From assembly GCF_000172795.2 (NCBI RefSeq), contig NZ_CP020949.1, positions 124,001 to 188,000 of the forward strand: a stretch of DNA of 64,000 nucleotides. The letters run 5' to 3'. The position numbers and the translations under genes are program-made. The notes beneath the pieces are model-generated. The model had not been told where the DNA came from and made no database searches. It was given only the letters and a program-made list of their open reading frames with translations. Within the stretch, counting starts at the first letter, position 1; each line of letters starts with the position of its first letter. The stretch is from Rhizobium sp. CIAT894. Its GTDB lineage: Bacteria > Pseudomonadota > Alphaproteobacteria > Rhizobiales > Rhizobiaceae. This document shows positions 16,943-25,391 of the stretch, piece after piece.

Positions 16943-17788
16943 ATGAACGCATCCGGCATCAAATTCGGTCTGGGCACCTATACCGCGCTCTTTCTCGTCT
17001 TCCTCTACGGTCCGCTTGTGGTTCTGGCGATCCTGTCGTTCCAGACGGGGCCGGAGGGCGGCCCGCAATTTCCGATCATCGAATGGTCGACCTATTGGTA
17101 CAAACATCTATTTGGCCTGACCCCACCATCGCGCATCTCGCCATTGCCAATCAACGAGGCGCTGTTCCGCTCGATGGCACTGGCGGTGATGACGATGATC
17201 GTGTCGACGGTTCTCGGCGTTTCGGCAGCCCAGGCATTCCGCCGCAAGTTCAAGGGCTCCGGTTTTGTCTTCTATCTGATCGTCCTTGGCATGATGGTGC
17301 CGGGCGTTCTCGTCGGCCTCGGCATGGCGCTGGTCGCCAATTCGTTCGGGATCGACCGCCACTGGTGGGGCACGGCCTTCGTGCTACATGTGGTCTACAC
17401 CTTCCCATTCGCCTTTCTGGTAATGCTGGCGATCTTCAACCGCTTCGATCCAAGTGTCGAAGAGGCGGCCTGGTCGCTCGGCGTCTCGCCAGCCCGGACA
17501 TTCCGCAAGATCACCTTCCCGCTGATCTTTCCGGGCGTGCTGTCGGCCATGCTGTTTGCCTTCACACTGTCTTACGACGAATTCTCGCGCACGCTGTTTG
17601 CGTCTGGCCGTGACCTGACGCTGCCGCTCGCCATCTATGGCACCTTCTCGGTTGAAGTTCATCCGAACGTCTTTGCCTTCGGTGTGCTGACAACGCTGTT
17701 CTCCTTCGCGTTGCTGGGTACCTATGCCGCGCTGATGACGCTGTCCGTGCGCCGCGCCAAGCAGATGGCGATCCAGGAGGAAGCGTGA
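16943..17788 (+). CDS. ABC transporter permease, PotC-like
   Basis: Second channel subunit, 281 residues, about six transmembrane segments. The coupling loop reads EEAAWSLGVSPARTFRKITFP. The start ATG 16943 has AGGAAGGAG about 8 bases before it. Its stop overlaps the start of the next gene (TGATG), so the dehydrogenase is translationally coupled to the transporter. Confidence 0.9.
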   Translation: MNASGIKFGLGTYTALFLVFLYGPLVVLAILSFQTGPEGGPQFPIIEWSTYWYKHLFGLTPPSRISPLPINEALFRSMALAVMTMIVSTVLGVSAAQAFRRKFKGSGFVFYLIVLGMMVPGVLVGLGMALVANSFGIDRHWWGTAFVLHVVYTFPFAFLVMLAIFNRFDPSVEEAAWSLGVSPARTFRKITFPLIFPGVLSAMLFAFTLSYDEFSRTLFASGRDLTLPLAIYGTFSVEVHPNVFAFGVLTTLFSFALLGTYAALMTLSVRRAKQMAIQEEA

Positions 17789-18531
17789 TGGTGGAGGAAA
17801 CGCGTTCCGCCATCGTCACCGGCGCCGGCTCCGGTATTGGCCGTGCGATTGCACAAAAGCTTGCCGCCGACGGATATGCGGTGACGGTCAACGATCTTTC
17901 GCTTGAGAGGGCAGAACTGGTCGTGCGTGAAATCCAGGCTGTGGGCGGAACGGCGGCAGCCGTTGCGGGTGACGTATCCTCCGAGACCGATGCCGCTGCC
18001 ATCCATGAGGCCGCTCTGGCCGCCCATGGAGAAACGCATCTGCTCGTCAACAATGCTGGCATTGCCCATCAGGCGCTGTTTGAAAATCTCGAGGTCAAGG
18101 ATTTCGACCGGATGTTCGCCGTGCACGTGCGCGGCACCTTCCTGATGACCAAGGCGGTGCTGCCAGCAATGCTGAAGCGCGGCGAGGGCGTGATCGTCAA
18201 CGTCGCATCGCAGCTCGGCCAGATCGGCGGCATCGAGCTTGCCCATTATTCTGGCGCCAAGGCTGCCATCATTGGCATGACCAAGGCTCTGGCCCGAGAG
18301 GTTTCCAAGCGCGGCGTGCGCGTCAATGCGGTCGCACCCGGTCCGATCAACACGCCGCTCGTGATGGAGCTTTCGGACGACTGGCGTGCGGCCAAGAAGG
18401 CCGAACTGCCGCTCGGAAGGTTCGGCGAGCCCGAGGAAGTTGCCGAGACCGTCGCCTTTCTGGCGTCGAAGGCCGCGAGCCTGTTTGTCGGTCAGACGCT
18501 CGGGCCTAATTCAGGCGATGTGATGCTATGA
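17788..18531 (+). CDS. SDR-family oxidoreductase
   Basis: 247-residue classical short-chain dehydrogenase. The cofactor site TGAGSGIGRA is at about residues 11-20, NNAG near 88, and the catalytic Ser-Tyr-Lys triad lies in NVASQLGQIGGIELAHYSGAK. It probably oxidises or reduces a hydroxyl/keto group on the imported compound. The start overlaps the permease stop (TGATG) and has AGGAGGAAG upstream. The substrate cannot be read from sequence. Confidence 0.88.
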   Translation: MVEETRSAIVTGAGSGIGRAIAQKLAADGYAVTVNDLSLERAELVVREIQAVGGTAAAVAGDVSSETDAAAIHEAALAAHGETHLLVNNAGIAHQALFENLEVKDFDRMFAVHVRGTFLMTKAVLPAMLKRGEGVIVNVASQLGQIGGIELAHYSGAKAAIIGMTKALAREVSKRGVRVNAVAPGPINTPLVMELSDDWRAAKKAELPLGRFGEPEEVAETVAFLASKAASLFVGQTLGPNSGDVML

Positions 18532-18542
18532 GGGAAGCGAAA

Positions 18543-19310
18543 ATGACACAATTATCGAAACGAATTTCCATCGTCACCGGCGCCGGGATTGGCATCGGGC
18601 AGGCGACGGCCAAAGCTCTTGCAGCGCGGGGCGACCACGTCGTCGTCACCGACATTCTCGAGCAAAAGGGAACAGAGACGGCGCAGGCGATCGTGGCCGC
18701 AGGCGGGTCTGCCGAGTTCGCGCTCTACGACGTCCGTTCCACGCAGGCGACGGACGCCCTGGTTGCCGATATCGAAGCCCGCCATGGCGGTATCGACGTT
18801 ATCGTCGCCAATGCCGGTATTGCGCACCGCACGGCGCTTTCGGATATCACCGACGAAAAGTGGGACCTGACCTTCGACATCGACCTAAAGGGCATTTTCC
18901 GGCTGGTGCGGGCAGCGGCGCCTAGCATGCGGGCGCGAAAATCCGGCAGCATTGTCGCGCTCTCGTCGATCATGGGCGTTGCCTATGGGTGGGACGAGCA
19001 TGTGCATTATTCCGCCGCCAAGTCCGGCGTCATCGGTCTCGTTCGGGGCCTGGCCGTCGAGCTGGCCCGCGACGGTGTGCGGGTGAACGGCATCGCGCCT
19101 GGATATATCCGCACGGCGCAGCTGTTGTCGGAGGAAAATTCGCTGGGTCCGGCAGGCGCTGAAAAAGCCGCCGAATTCATTCCGATGGGGCGGCTCGGAA
19201 CGCCCGAGGATATCGCGGATGTCATCACATTTCTGGCTTCGGATAACGCAAGATACATGACCGGTCAGACACTGGTTGTGGATGGAGGCCTCCTCGTGGG
19301 CCGATACTGA
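18543..19310 (+). CDS. SDR-family oxidoreductase
   Basis: 255-residue classical SDR with cofactor motif TGAGIGIGQA, ANAG, and the Ser-Tyr-Lys triad (SSIMGV...HYSAAKSG). The C-terminal TGQTLVVDGG is typical. ATG 18543 is preferred (AGGGA 8 bases before); an in-frame ATG at 18528 would overlap the previous gene. It is a second, distinct dehydrogenase, suggesting two redox steps in the pathway. Confidence 0.88.
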   Translation: MTQLSKRISIVTGAGIGIGQATAKALAARGDHVVVTDILEQKGTETAQAIVAAGGSAEFALYDVRSTQATDALVADIEARHGGIDVIVANAGIAHRTALSDITDEKWDLTFDIDLKGIFRLVRAAAPSMRARKSGSIVALSSIMGVAYGWDEHVHYSAAKSGVIGLVRGLAVELARDGVRVNGIAPGYIRTAQLLSEENSLGPAGAEKAAEFIPMGRLGTPEDIADVITFLASDNARYMTGQTLVVDGGLLVGRY

Positions 19311-19415
19311 TCGCTCAGGTCCTTTGATCTTAAAAGATCAGGGGTGGGGCAAGCATACCGGCAAGCTTCGTCGCAACGGAGCTCTGGGGAACAAAACACA
19401 AACTGGAGAAGAGAC

Positions 19416-20648
19416 ATGTCCAAAATGGAAATAAATCGCCGCTCCCTTTTGAAACGGTCAGCGGGCGTCGCGGCGCTTGCTATCGGAGGCGGAACGCCGT
19501 TTCTGTCATCGCGCACCGCTTTTGCGCAGGCGGCCGATATCAGTAGTCAACAACTCCGCACCATCGGTCTTTCGGTGACGGTTCAAGAGCGTATCCTGGC
19601 TGATTTCAAGAAGGCTTCCGGCGTCGGTTCTACATCCGGAACGGCAGCGACTTTCCCCGACGCCCAGACCAAGATCCTGTCTGGTTCGAAGGACTACGAC
19701 TGCTGGGAGATCATTGCAGAGCGCCTGCCTTCGATCGTTATGACGAACAACGTCGAACCGATTGCGGCCTCCGACATCAAAAACTGGGCAAGTATCCGTG
19801 ACGTGTTCACAAAGCCGAACGAAAAATGGGAACGTCGTTCCCAGATCGTCGGCCAGATCTGGTCCGACGAGAGCCAGACAAGCCTGAATATGGTGCCGGT
19901 GGTCTACAATTACGATTCGATCGGCTATAATCCCGACGTCGTTTCCGACGAAGAGGCCAATACCTGGGCTGCCATCTTCGACCCAAAGTGGAAAGGCAAG
20001 TCGGGGCTGAACACCGATCCTCTCATCGCATTTGGCCAGGCCATCCTCGCCATGAACACTCTCGGCCTCTCTAACGTGGTCAACCCGGGGAATGCCAGCG
20101 TCGACGAAATCGACGAGGCTGCCAAATTCCTTATCTCGAAGAAGAAGGAAGGTCAGTTCCGCGCGCTTTGGGGCGATTTCGGCGAGCTCGTCAATCTCAT
20201 GGCGTCGGGCGAAATGGTGGTTTGCGATGCCTGGCAGCCGGCCGTCATGGCCGTGAAGGCACAGGGCAAGCCGGCTAAATACGCTATCCCGAAAGAGGGC
20301 TACCGCGCTTGGGCCATCGGTCCCTCGATGATCGCGGGAACTCCTAACAAGGAGGCCGTCATCGCCTACGCCGACTACTGGCTCTCCGGCGAGCCCGGCA
20401 TCGCCGTTTCCGAGCAGGGATACTATTCACCGTCGACGAACATCAAGAAAGTTATGGCGCCGGAAAAATACGCCTTCTGGTACGAGGGCAAACCCTGGGT
20501 TGGAGCAGCCGAGCGCGGAATCAAGGAGGGCGATCTGCGAGACGGCGGCTCTCTGGAGACCCGCGCTGCGAACGTAGCTTACTGGCACCAATGGCCGGAC
20601 GAATACGACCACCTCATCCAGAAGTGGGACGAGTTCCTCAGCGCCTGA
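19416..20648 (+). CDS. PotD/PotF-like periplasmic binding protein with Tat-type signal
   Basis: 410-residue solute-binding protein for the PotABC-like importer. The N terminus MSKMEINRRSLLKRSAG has a twin-arginine motif, a hydrophobic core and a cleavage-like AFAQA near residue 37, so export may be folded via Tat. The mature part is type II binding-protein-like (FGEAILAM-type segment, GYRAWAIG, WYEGKPW). ATG 19416 has GGAGAAGAG before it. It is followed by a strong hairpin. A paralogue without a signal is encoded at 24163-25374. Confidence 0.9.
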   Translation: MSKMEINRRSLLKRSAGVAALAIGGGTPFLSSRTAFAQAADISSQQLRTIGLSVTVQERILADFKKASGVGSTSGTAATFPDAQTKILSGSKDYDCWEIIAERLPSIVMTNNVEPIAASDIKNWASIRDVFTKPNEKWERRSQIVGQIWSDESQTSLNMVPVVYNYDSIGYNPDVVSDEEANTWAAIFDPKWKGKSGLNTDPLIAFGQAILAMNTLGLSNVVNPGNASVDEIDEAAKFLISKKKEGQFRALWGDFGELVNLMASGEMVVCDAWQPAVMAVKAQGKPAKYAIPKEGYRAWAIGPSMIAGTPNKEAVIAYADYWLSGEPGIAVSEQGYYSPSTNIKKVMAPEKYAFWYEGKPWVGAAERGIKEGDLRDGGSLETRAANVAYWHQWPDEYDHLIQKWDEFLSA

Positions 20649-20706
20649 CCGGTGTTTCCCCCGCGCCATTGACGCCCAACGGCCGGCGACGCAAGGCGCC
20701 ACCTAG

Positions 20707-20728
20707 GCAGGCAGCTTCGGCTGCCTGC
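20707..20728 (+). terminator. UUCG-loop hairpin after the binding-protein gene
   Basis: GCAGGCAGC-TTCG-GCTGCCTGC: a perfect 9-bp stem closed by a TTCG tetraloop and followed by TCTTT. It can act as a partial terminator or RNA stabiliser between the potD- and potA-like genes, giving more binding protein than ATPase. Confidence 0.65.
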
Positions 20729-20757
20729 TCTTTCCATCAAAACCCGGAGTTACACAC

Positions 20758-21867
20758 ATGAGCTATGACCTAGAGCTTACGCGCGTCGGTAAAGTCTATG
20801 ATAACGGAACGCCGGCTGTCATAGATTTCAACCTGGCTGTTCAAAAAGGCGAGTTCATCGCGTTCCTCGGACCGTCCGGTTGCGGCAAGACGACGACCTT
20901 GAGGATGATCGCAGGTTTTGAAGGCATCTCTTCCGGCGATATGATGATCAAGGGCGTGCGGATGAATGATGTTTCGCCGCAAAATCGTCCGACGTCGATG
21001 ATTTTCCAAAACTATGCGCTTTTCCCGCATATGACCGTGCGCCGCAATGTCGGCTATGGCCTGGAGGTCAAGGGGATGGCGAAAGGCGAACGCGACGCCA
21101 AGGTAGATCGGATCCTCGCAACGCTAGGGCTGGAGGATATTGCCGAGCGCAAGCCGGACAAGTTGTCTGGAGGCCAGCGCCAGCGCATCGCGCTTGCCCG
21201 TGGCCTCGTTGTCGAACCGCATATCCTGCTCTTGGATGAGCCGCTGGGTGCGCTTGACGCCAATCTGCGCAAGGCGATCCAGAACGAGCTGAAGCTGCTT
21301 CAGAAGACACTCGGCATCACTTTCATCTTCGTCACTCATGCCCAGTCGGAGGCGCTGGCATTGTCCGACCGTATCGTCGTCATGAACCAGGGCCGTGTCG
21401 AGCAAATCAGCCCGCCACACGAGCTTTACACTCGGCCGAACACGCCGTTCGTAGCGCAATTCATCGGGCGAAACACGATCTTTCAGGGCACCGTCAAAGG
21501 TCGGGAGGAAGGCTCTGTCATGGTCGAGACACCTTTCGGCGTGCTCGCCGGCAATTCGAATGGGACCCTCGTCGACGGAGCGGCGGCAAGCGTCGTGATC
21601 CCGGCCGAATCCATTGATGTTTTCAAGCCAAACGACCCGGAATGCGCGCGTCGCGACGAGCGTTTCCAAGGCAATGCCGTCGGCGCGATTGTAACGAGCT
21701 TCGATGTCGTTGGTCACGTGTCGCAATTAGGGGCCAAGCTGCCCGACGGCAGGTCGGTGGCATTGGAGGCTCATACAGACAAGTATCCTCCCGGGAAGTT
21801 CTCGGTCGGGGCAGACGTCATTCTCTCATGGCGACGGAGTGAGGCGACCGTAATACCCGCGCACTGA
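20758..21867 (+). CDS. PotA-like ABC transporter ATPase (canonical)
   Basis: 369-residue ATPase of the spermidine/putrescine type. Walker [10 protein letters not shown], signature LSGGQRQR, Walker [12 protein letters not shown] and the switch His in FVTHAQ are all present, with a TOBE-like C-terminal domain. It is the second ATPase of an operon that encodes only one PotB and one PotC. Either it is the working ATPase, or it pairs with the His-lacking protein encoded at 14917. Confidence 0.92.
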   Translation: MSYDLELTRVGKVYDNGTPAVIDFNLAVQKGEFIAFLGPSGCGKTTTLRMIAGFEGISSGDMMIKGVRMNDVSPQNRPTSMIFQNYALFPHMTVRRNVGYGLEVKGMAKGERDAKVDRILATLGLEDIAERKPDKLSGGQRQRIALARGLVVEPHILLLDEPLGALDANLRKAIQNELKLLQKTLGITFIFVTHAQSEALALSDRIVVMNQGRVEQISPPHELYTRPNTPFVAQFIGRNTIFQGTVKGREEGSVMVETPFGVLAGNSNGTLVDGAAASVVIPAESIDVFKPNDPECARRDERFQGNAVGAIVTSFDVVGHVSQLGAKLPDGRSVALEAHTDKYPPGKFSVGADVILSWRRSEATVIPAH

Positions 21868-21899
21868 GAAATAGCAAAAGGATAAAGGAGAACTATCAC

Positions 21900-22781
21900 A
21901 TGGCAAAAGAAATATTCTGCAGCTTTGGGGTCGATGTGGATGCCGTGGCCGGCTGGCTAGGTTCCTATGGTGGCGAGGATTCGCCGGACGATATTTCGCG
22001 GGGCCTCTTCGCCGGTGAAGTGGGCAGCCCTCGCCTGCTGAAGCTCTTCGAGCGTTTCGGCATCAAGACTACATGGTTCATCCCTGGCCATTCCATCGAG
22101 ACATTTCCCGAGCAGATGCAGGCCGTCGCCGATGCCGGCCATGAAATCGGCATTCACGGTTATACCCATGAGAACCCGATCGCCATGACCCGGGAGCAGG
22201 AAATCCAGGTTCTCGACAAGTGCATCGAGCTGGTTACCAAGCTCTCCGGCAAGCGGCCAACCGGCTACGTGGCGCCATGGTGGGAGTTTTCCAACGTCAC
22301 CAACGAATTGCTTCTGGAACGCGGCATCAAGTATGACCATTCCCTGATGCACAACGACTTCACCCCCTATTACGTCCGAGTTGGCGACAGCTGGACGAAG
22401 ATCGACTATTCGAAGAAGCCTGACGACTGGATGATCCCGCTGAAGCGCGGACATGAGACCGACTTGATCGAAATCCCGGCGTCCTGGTATCTCGACGATC
22501 TGCCGCCGATGATGTTTATCAAGAAATCGCCCAACAGCCATGGGTTTGTCAATCCGCACGACATCGAGCAAATGTGGCGCGACCAGTTCGACTGGGTCTA
22601 TCGCGAGATGGACTATGCTGTGTTCCCGATCACCATCCACCCAGACGTGGCAGGACGGCCGCAGGTGCTGATGATGCTGGAACGGTTGTTTGCCCACATG
22701 AGCAAACATCCGGGCGTGAAATTTGTAACGATGAACGAAATCGCCGACGATTTCGCGGCCCGTTTCCCGCGCGCCAAGTAA
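21900..22781 (+). CDS. CE4-fold hydrolase (polysaccharide deacetylase / cyclic imidase-like)
   Basis: 293-residue NodB-fold protein. Candidate metal ligands are Asp12/Asp14 (FGVDVDAV) and His86/His90 ([10 protein letters not shown]); a second His sits at HPD near residue 255. There is no signal peptide, so it acts in the cytosol and is unlikely to be a cell-wall deacetylase. Its size and context (amidase, CobW) fit the CE4-like imidases/PuuE group that open cyclic imides or allantoin-like rings; that choice is inference. Ribosome site GGAG is 7 bases upstream. It is 32 bp after the PotA-like gene. Confidence 0.8.
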   Translation: MAKEIFCSFGVDVDAVAGWLGSYGGEDSPDDISRGLFAGEVGSPRLLKLFERFGIKTTWFIPGHSIETFPEQMQAVADAGHEIGIHGYTHENPIAMTREQEIQVLDKCIELVTKLSGKRPTGYVAPWWEFSNVTNELLLERGIKYDHSLMHNDFTPYYVRVGDSWTKIDYSKKPDDWMIPLKRGHETDLIEIPASWYLDDLPPMMFIKKSPNSHGFVNPHDIEQMWRDQFDWVYREMDYAVFPITIHPDVAGRPQVLMMLERLFAHMSKHPGVKFVTMNEIADDFAARFPRAK

Positions 22782-22791
22782 GGACGGCAGG

Positions 22792-23124
22792 ATGTGCTCG
22801 CTCTGCGGTATTCTGGGAGGCAACGAACATTGGGCGGATGCCGTGGCGCGGCCTGGCGTCTATACCCGTGCCGCGAACGGGATCGATCGGCGGCGCGAGC
22901 GCGCTCGCCGCGTCGTCATCGCAAACCGGATTCTGGGTCATTTCGCGCTTACGATTTCCGATTGGCAGGGGACAAAATATCTTCTCTCGACACGGACCGG
23001 AAAGACAGAAATCATCGATGATCTGGGACATCTCTGGCCGGCGGCCGAACGGCTCGCCGGCCGTCCCATCGACCCTCTGGACAGCGTGCTCATCACTAGA
23101 ATAAAGGCCGAATCCCGTGGGTGA
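22792..23124 (+). CDS. Small conserved-looking protein with N-terminal CSLCG motif
   Basis: 110 residues, beginning MCSLCGILGG. Cys2-x2-Cys5 could bind a metal. The middle contains a basic helix (RRRERARRVV) and the C-terminal half a GHLWPAAERL segment. I do not recognise a named family. It starts 10 bp after the CE4 gene (AAGGA 9 bases upstream) and overlaps the CobW gene by 8 bp, so it is tightly coupled to both. A role in metal handling or as an accessory subunit of the hydrolase is a guess from the motif and neighbours. Confidence 0.75.
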   Translation: MCSLCGILGGNEHWADAVARPGVYTRAANGIDRRRERARRVVIANRILGHFALTISDWQGTKYLLSTRTGKTEIIDDLGHLWPAAERLAGRPIDPLDSVLITRIKAESRG

Positions 23125-24166
23125 GCCCTTTCCTGCATTCACGCCGGTGACTTTGCTCACCGGCTTCCTCGGCTCCGGCAAGACGACTTTGCTGAAACGT
23201 CTTCTGACCGATCCGGCACTTGCTGGCTGCGCGGTGCTCATCAACGAGTTTGGCGAGGTCGGTCTCGACCACTATCTGCTGGAACGGATCGACGAGACGA
23301 TGGTACTCCTGCAATCGGGCTGTTTGTGCTGCACCGTGCGCGGCGAACTGTCAGAGGCGATCCGCGACCTCCACTCGAAACGGGAGCGCGGGGTGGTTCC
23401 TCCCTTCGACCGGATTGTCATCGAGAGCACCGGCCTCGCTGACCCCTTCCCCGTGCTATCGACTCTTAAGGCAGATCCGGTCCTCAGGCATCATTTCAAG
23501 GCCTCAGGCGTCGTTACCACAGTCGATGTGGTAAATGCTGACGCGCAGTTGGTTGGCTATCGTGAATCCGTTCGCCAGGTGGCGATCGCGGATGTTGTTG
23601 TCTTGACCAAGACTGACATCAGCGACCCGGCGCAGACCGAACTCGTCAAGGAAATGGTTCGAAGCATCAATCCAGACGCGCCAATCTTGCAGAGTGTGGA
23701 TGGAGACCTCGCCATCGGCATTCTGATGGATCCGACAACGCTTACGCGGTCGGACGCGCTACAGTCGCCCGGCGGCTTCTATTGCGATGAGGGTTGGGTT
23801 GGCCCCACGGCCCTCGGCCATGCAGACCGTATCCGGTCCTTCGTCCTCGTCTTCGACGGAGCTGTCGATTGGACGACCTTCGGCGTATGGCTCACAATGC
23901 TCCTCAACCGCCATGGCGACCGCATCCTGAGGGTCAAGGGCATCCTCAATATCGAAGGCGAGGAATTTCCCGTGGCGATCCACGCCGTGCAGCACCTGGT
24001 CCATCCCCCGGTCCACATGCGGTCCTGGTCCGACAGGGAGCAGCGCTCGCGTATCGTCTTCATCGTCGACGGTATCGATTGCTCCGCCATTGAACAATCG
24101 TTCAAGACTTTCCACAATATTGCGGACGCGACGCCGAGCCAAGAATGGGAACCGAGCCTGGTATGA
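23117..24166 (+). CDS. CobW/COG0523-family GTPase, putative metallochaperone
   Basis: 349-residue G3E GTPase. Walker A GFLGSGKT is at residues 16-23, the metal-binding Cys-x-Cys-Cys at 69-72 (GCLCC), base-recognition TKTD near 171, and a CobW C-terminal domain follows. COG0523 proteins deliver Zn, Co or similar metals to client enzymes. The GTG start overlaps the previous small gene by 8 bp. The most likely client is the CE4 hydrolase encoded two genes upstream. It is not in a cobalamin cluster. Confidence 0.9.
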   Translation: MGEPFPAFTPVTLLTGFLGSGKTTLLKRLLTDPALAGCAVLINEFGEVGLDHYLLERIDETMVLLQSGCLCCTVRGELSEAIRDLHSKRERGVVPPFDRIVIESTGLADPFPVLSTLKADPVLRHHFKASGVVTTVDVVNADAQLVGYRESVRQVAIADVVVLTKTDISDPAQTELVKEMVRSINPDAPILQSVDGDLAIGILMDPTTLTRSDALQSPGGFYCDEGWVGPTALGHADRIRSFVLVFDGAVDWTTFGVWLTMLLNRHGDRILRVKGILNIEGEEFPVAIHAVQHLVHPPVHMRSWSDREQRSRIVFIVDGIDCSAIEQSFKTFHNIADATPSQEWEPSLV

Positions 24167-25374
24167 GAACGGATACATCAAACGAACTAAGCGCACCTGC
24201 GGTCCACACCGGCGGGCGCATCAAACTTCGGATCTTGGGAACCGAGATCTCACTCCTCGATCAGTTGCGTTTGGGCGCTCAATGCGATCTCGGGATGGAC
24301 ATCGAATTCAACAATCAGGATTTCATCACGGCGCAGCACACAGCTGCTCTCGAGCCGGATACCTACGATATATATGACCAGTGCTTCCATAACCTCGACA
24401 TCGTCTGGTACTGGCGCGCGGTGCAGCCGATCGATTTGTCCCGCATTCCATTGTGGGACGAGGTCACCGACCTGACTAAGGCCGGGCGCATCGGCCCGAA
24501 CGCTCGGATCGGTCAAGGGGATGCTCCGGTCAAGAAACTTTACGTCCAGCCCGGCTTTGCCCTTTCGGATCGGCCCTCGGACAGCATCTCAATGCTGCCG
24601 ACAACCCATAACTTCGACAGCTTCGCCTATCGAAGCGACATGTCACACGCCAATCAGATGAGCTCGTGGGCACAGCTTCTCGATCCGCGGTGGCACGGAA
24701 GCGTCGCGCTCGTAAACGAGCCCGCGATCGGAATATTCGATGCCGCCCTTGCGGCACAATCCGCTGGCCTTATGACCTTCGAAAACATCGGCAACATGAC
24801 CATTGCCGAAATAGACCGCCTTATGGACATTCTTGAGGATCGCAAGAAGGCGGGATTCTTCTGTTCGTTCTGGAGGACTGCCGAGGAGGCTGCAAGCCTT
24901 ATGATTGCAGGCGACACCAAAATCCAGTCCATGTGGTCGCCGGGCATCAGCCGCCTTAACTTGGTCGGCGTTTCGGCGGAACTTGCGAATCCCGCAGAGG
25001 GGTACCGTGCATGGCATGGCGGCCTGTGTCTCGCCAAGCACCTTTCCGGTCGGACGCTGGACGCAGCCTATGAGTACCTGAACTGGTGGATTTCCGGCTG
25101 GCCGGGCGCTGTCGTCGCGCGGCAAGGCTACTATATTTCCACCCCCGAACGGTCCCGCCAGCATATGACGGAGGCCGAGTGGAATTATTGGTACGAAGGG
25201 CTACCGGCTGAAGTCGACCTGCCCGGGCCAGACGGCGTCACCCGCGTCAAGGCTGGCGCCGTGCGAAGCGGCGGCGCTTATCTGCAACGAGCAAACGCGA
25301 TCGCAGTGTGGAATACCACCATGGACGAGCATAACTACCTGGTCCGTCGCTGGACACGGTTCATGGCCTCGTGA
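24163..25374 (+). CDS. PotD-like binding-protein paralogue without signal peptide
   Basis: 403 residues. The fold and motifs match the PotD-like protein at 19416: GYRAW, QGYYIST, WNYWYEGLP, and a related W-rich C terminus. The N terminus MRTDTSNELSAPAVHTGG is polar, with no Tat or Sec signal and no upstream in-frame signal, and the start overlaps the CobW stop (ATGA). It is therefore probably cytoplasmic, perhaps a ligand sensor, carrier or enzyme-like protein. A frameshifted or lost signal is an alternative, but the tight coupling argues that the gene was built this way. Confidence 0.85.
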   Translation: MRTDTSNELSAPAVHTGGRIKLRILGTEISLLDQLRLGAQCDLGMDIEFNNQDFITAQHTAALEPDTYDIYDQCFHNLDIVWYWRAVQPIDLSRIPLWDEVTDLTKAGRIGPNARIGQGDAPVKKLYVQPGFALSDRPSDSISMLPTTHNFDSFAYRSDMSHANQMSSWAQLLDPRWHGSVALVNEPAIGIFDAALAAQSAGLMTFENIGNMTIAEIDRLMDILEDRKKAGFFCSFWRTAEEAASLMIAGDTKIQSMWSPGISRLNLVGVSAELANPAEGYRAWHGGLCLAKHLSGRTLDAAYEYLNWWISGWPGAVVARQGYYISTPERSRQHMTEAEWNYWYEGLPAEVDLPGPDGVTRVKAGAVRSGGAYLQRANAIAVWNTTMDEHNYLVRRWTRFMAS

Positions 25375-25391
25375 AGCGCGGAAGATAGAAT

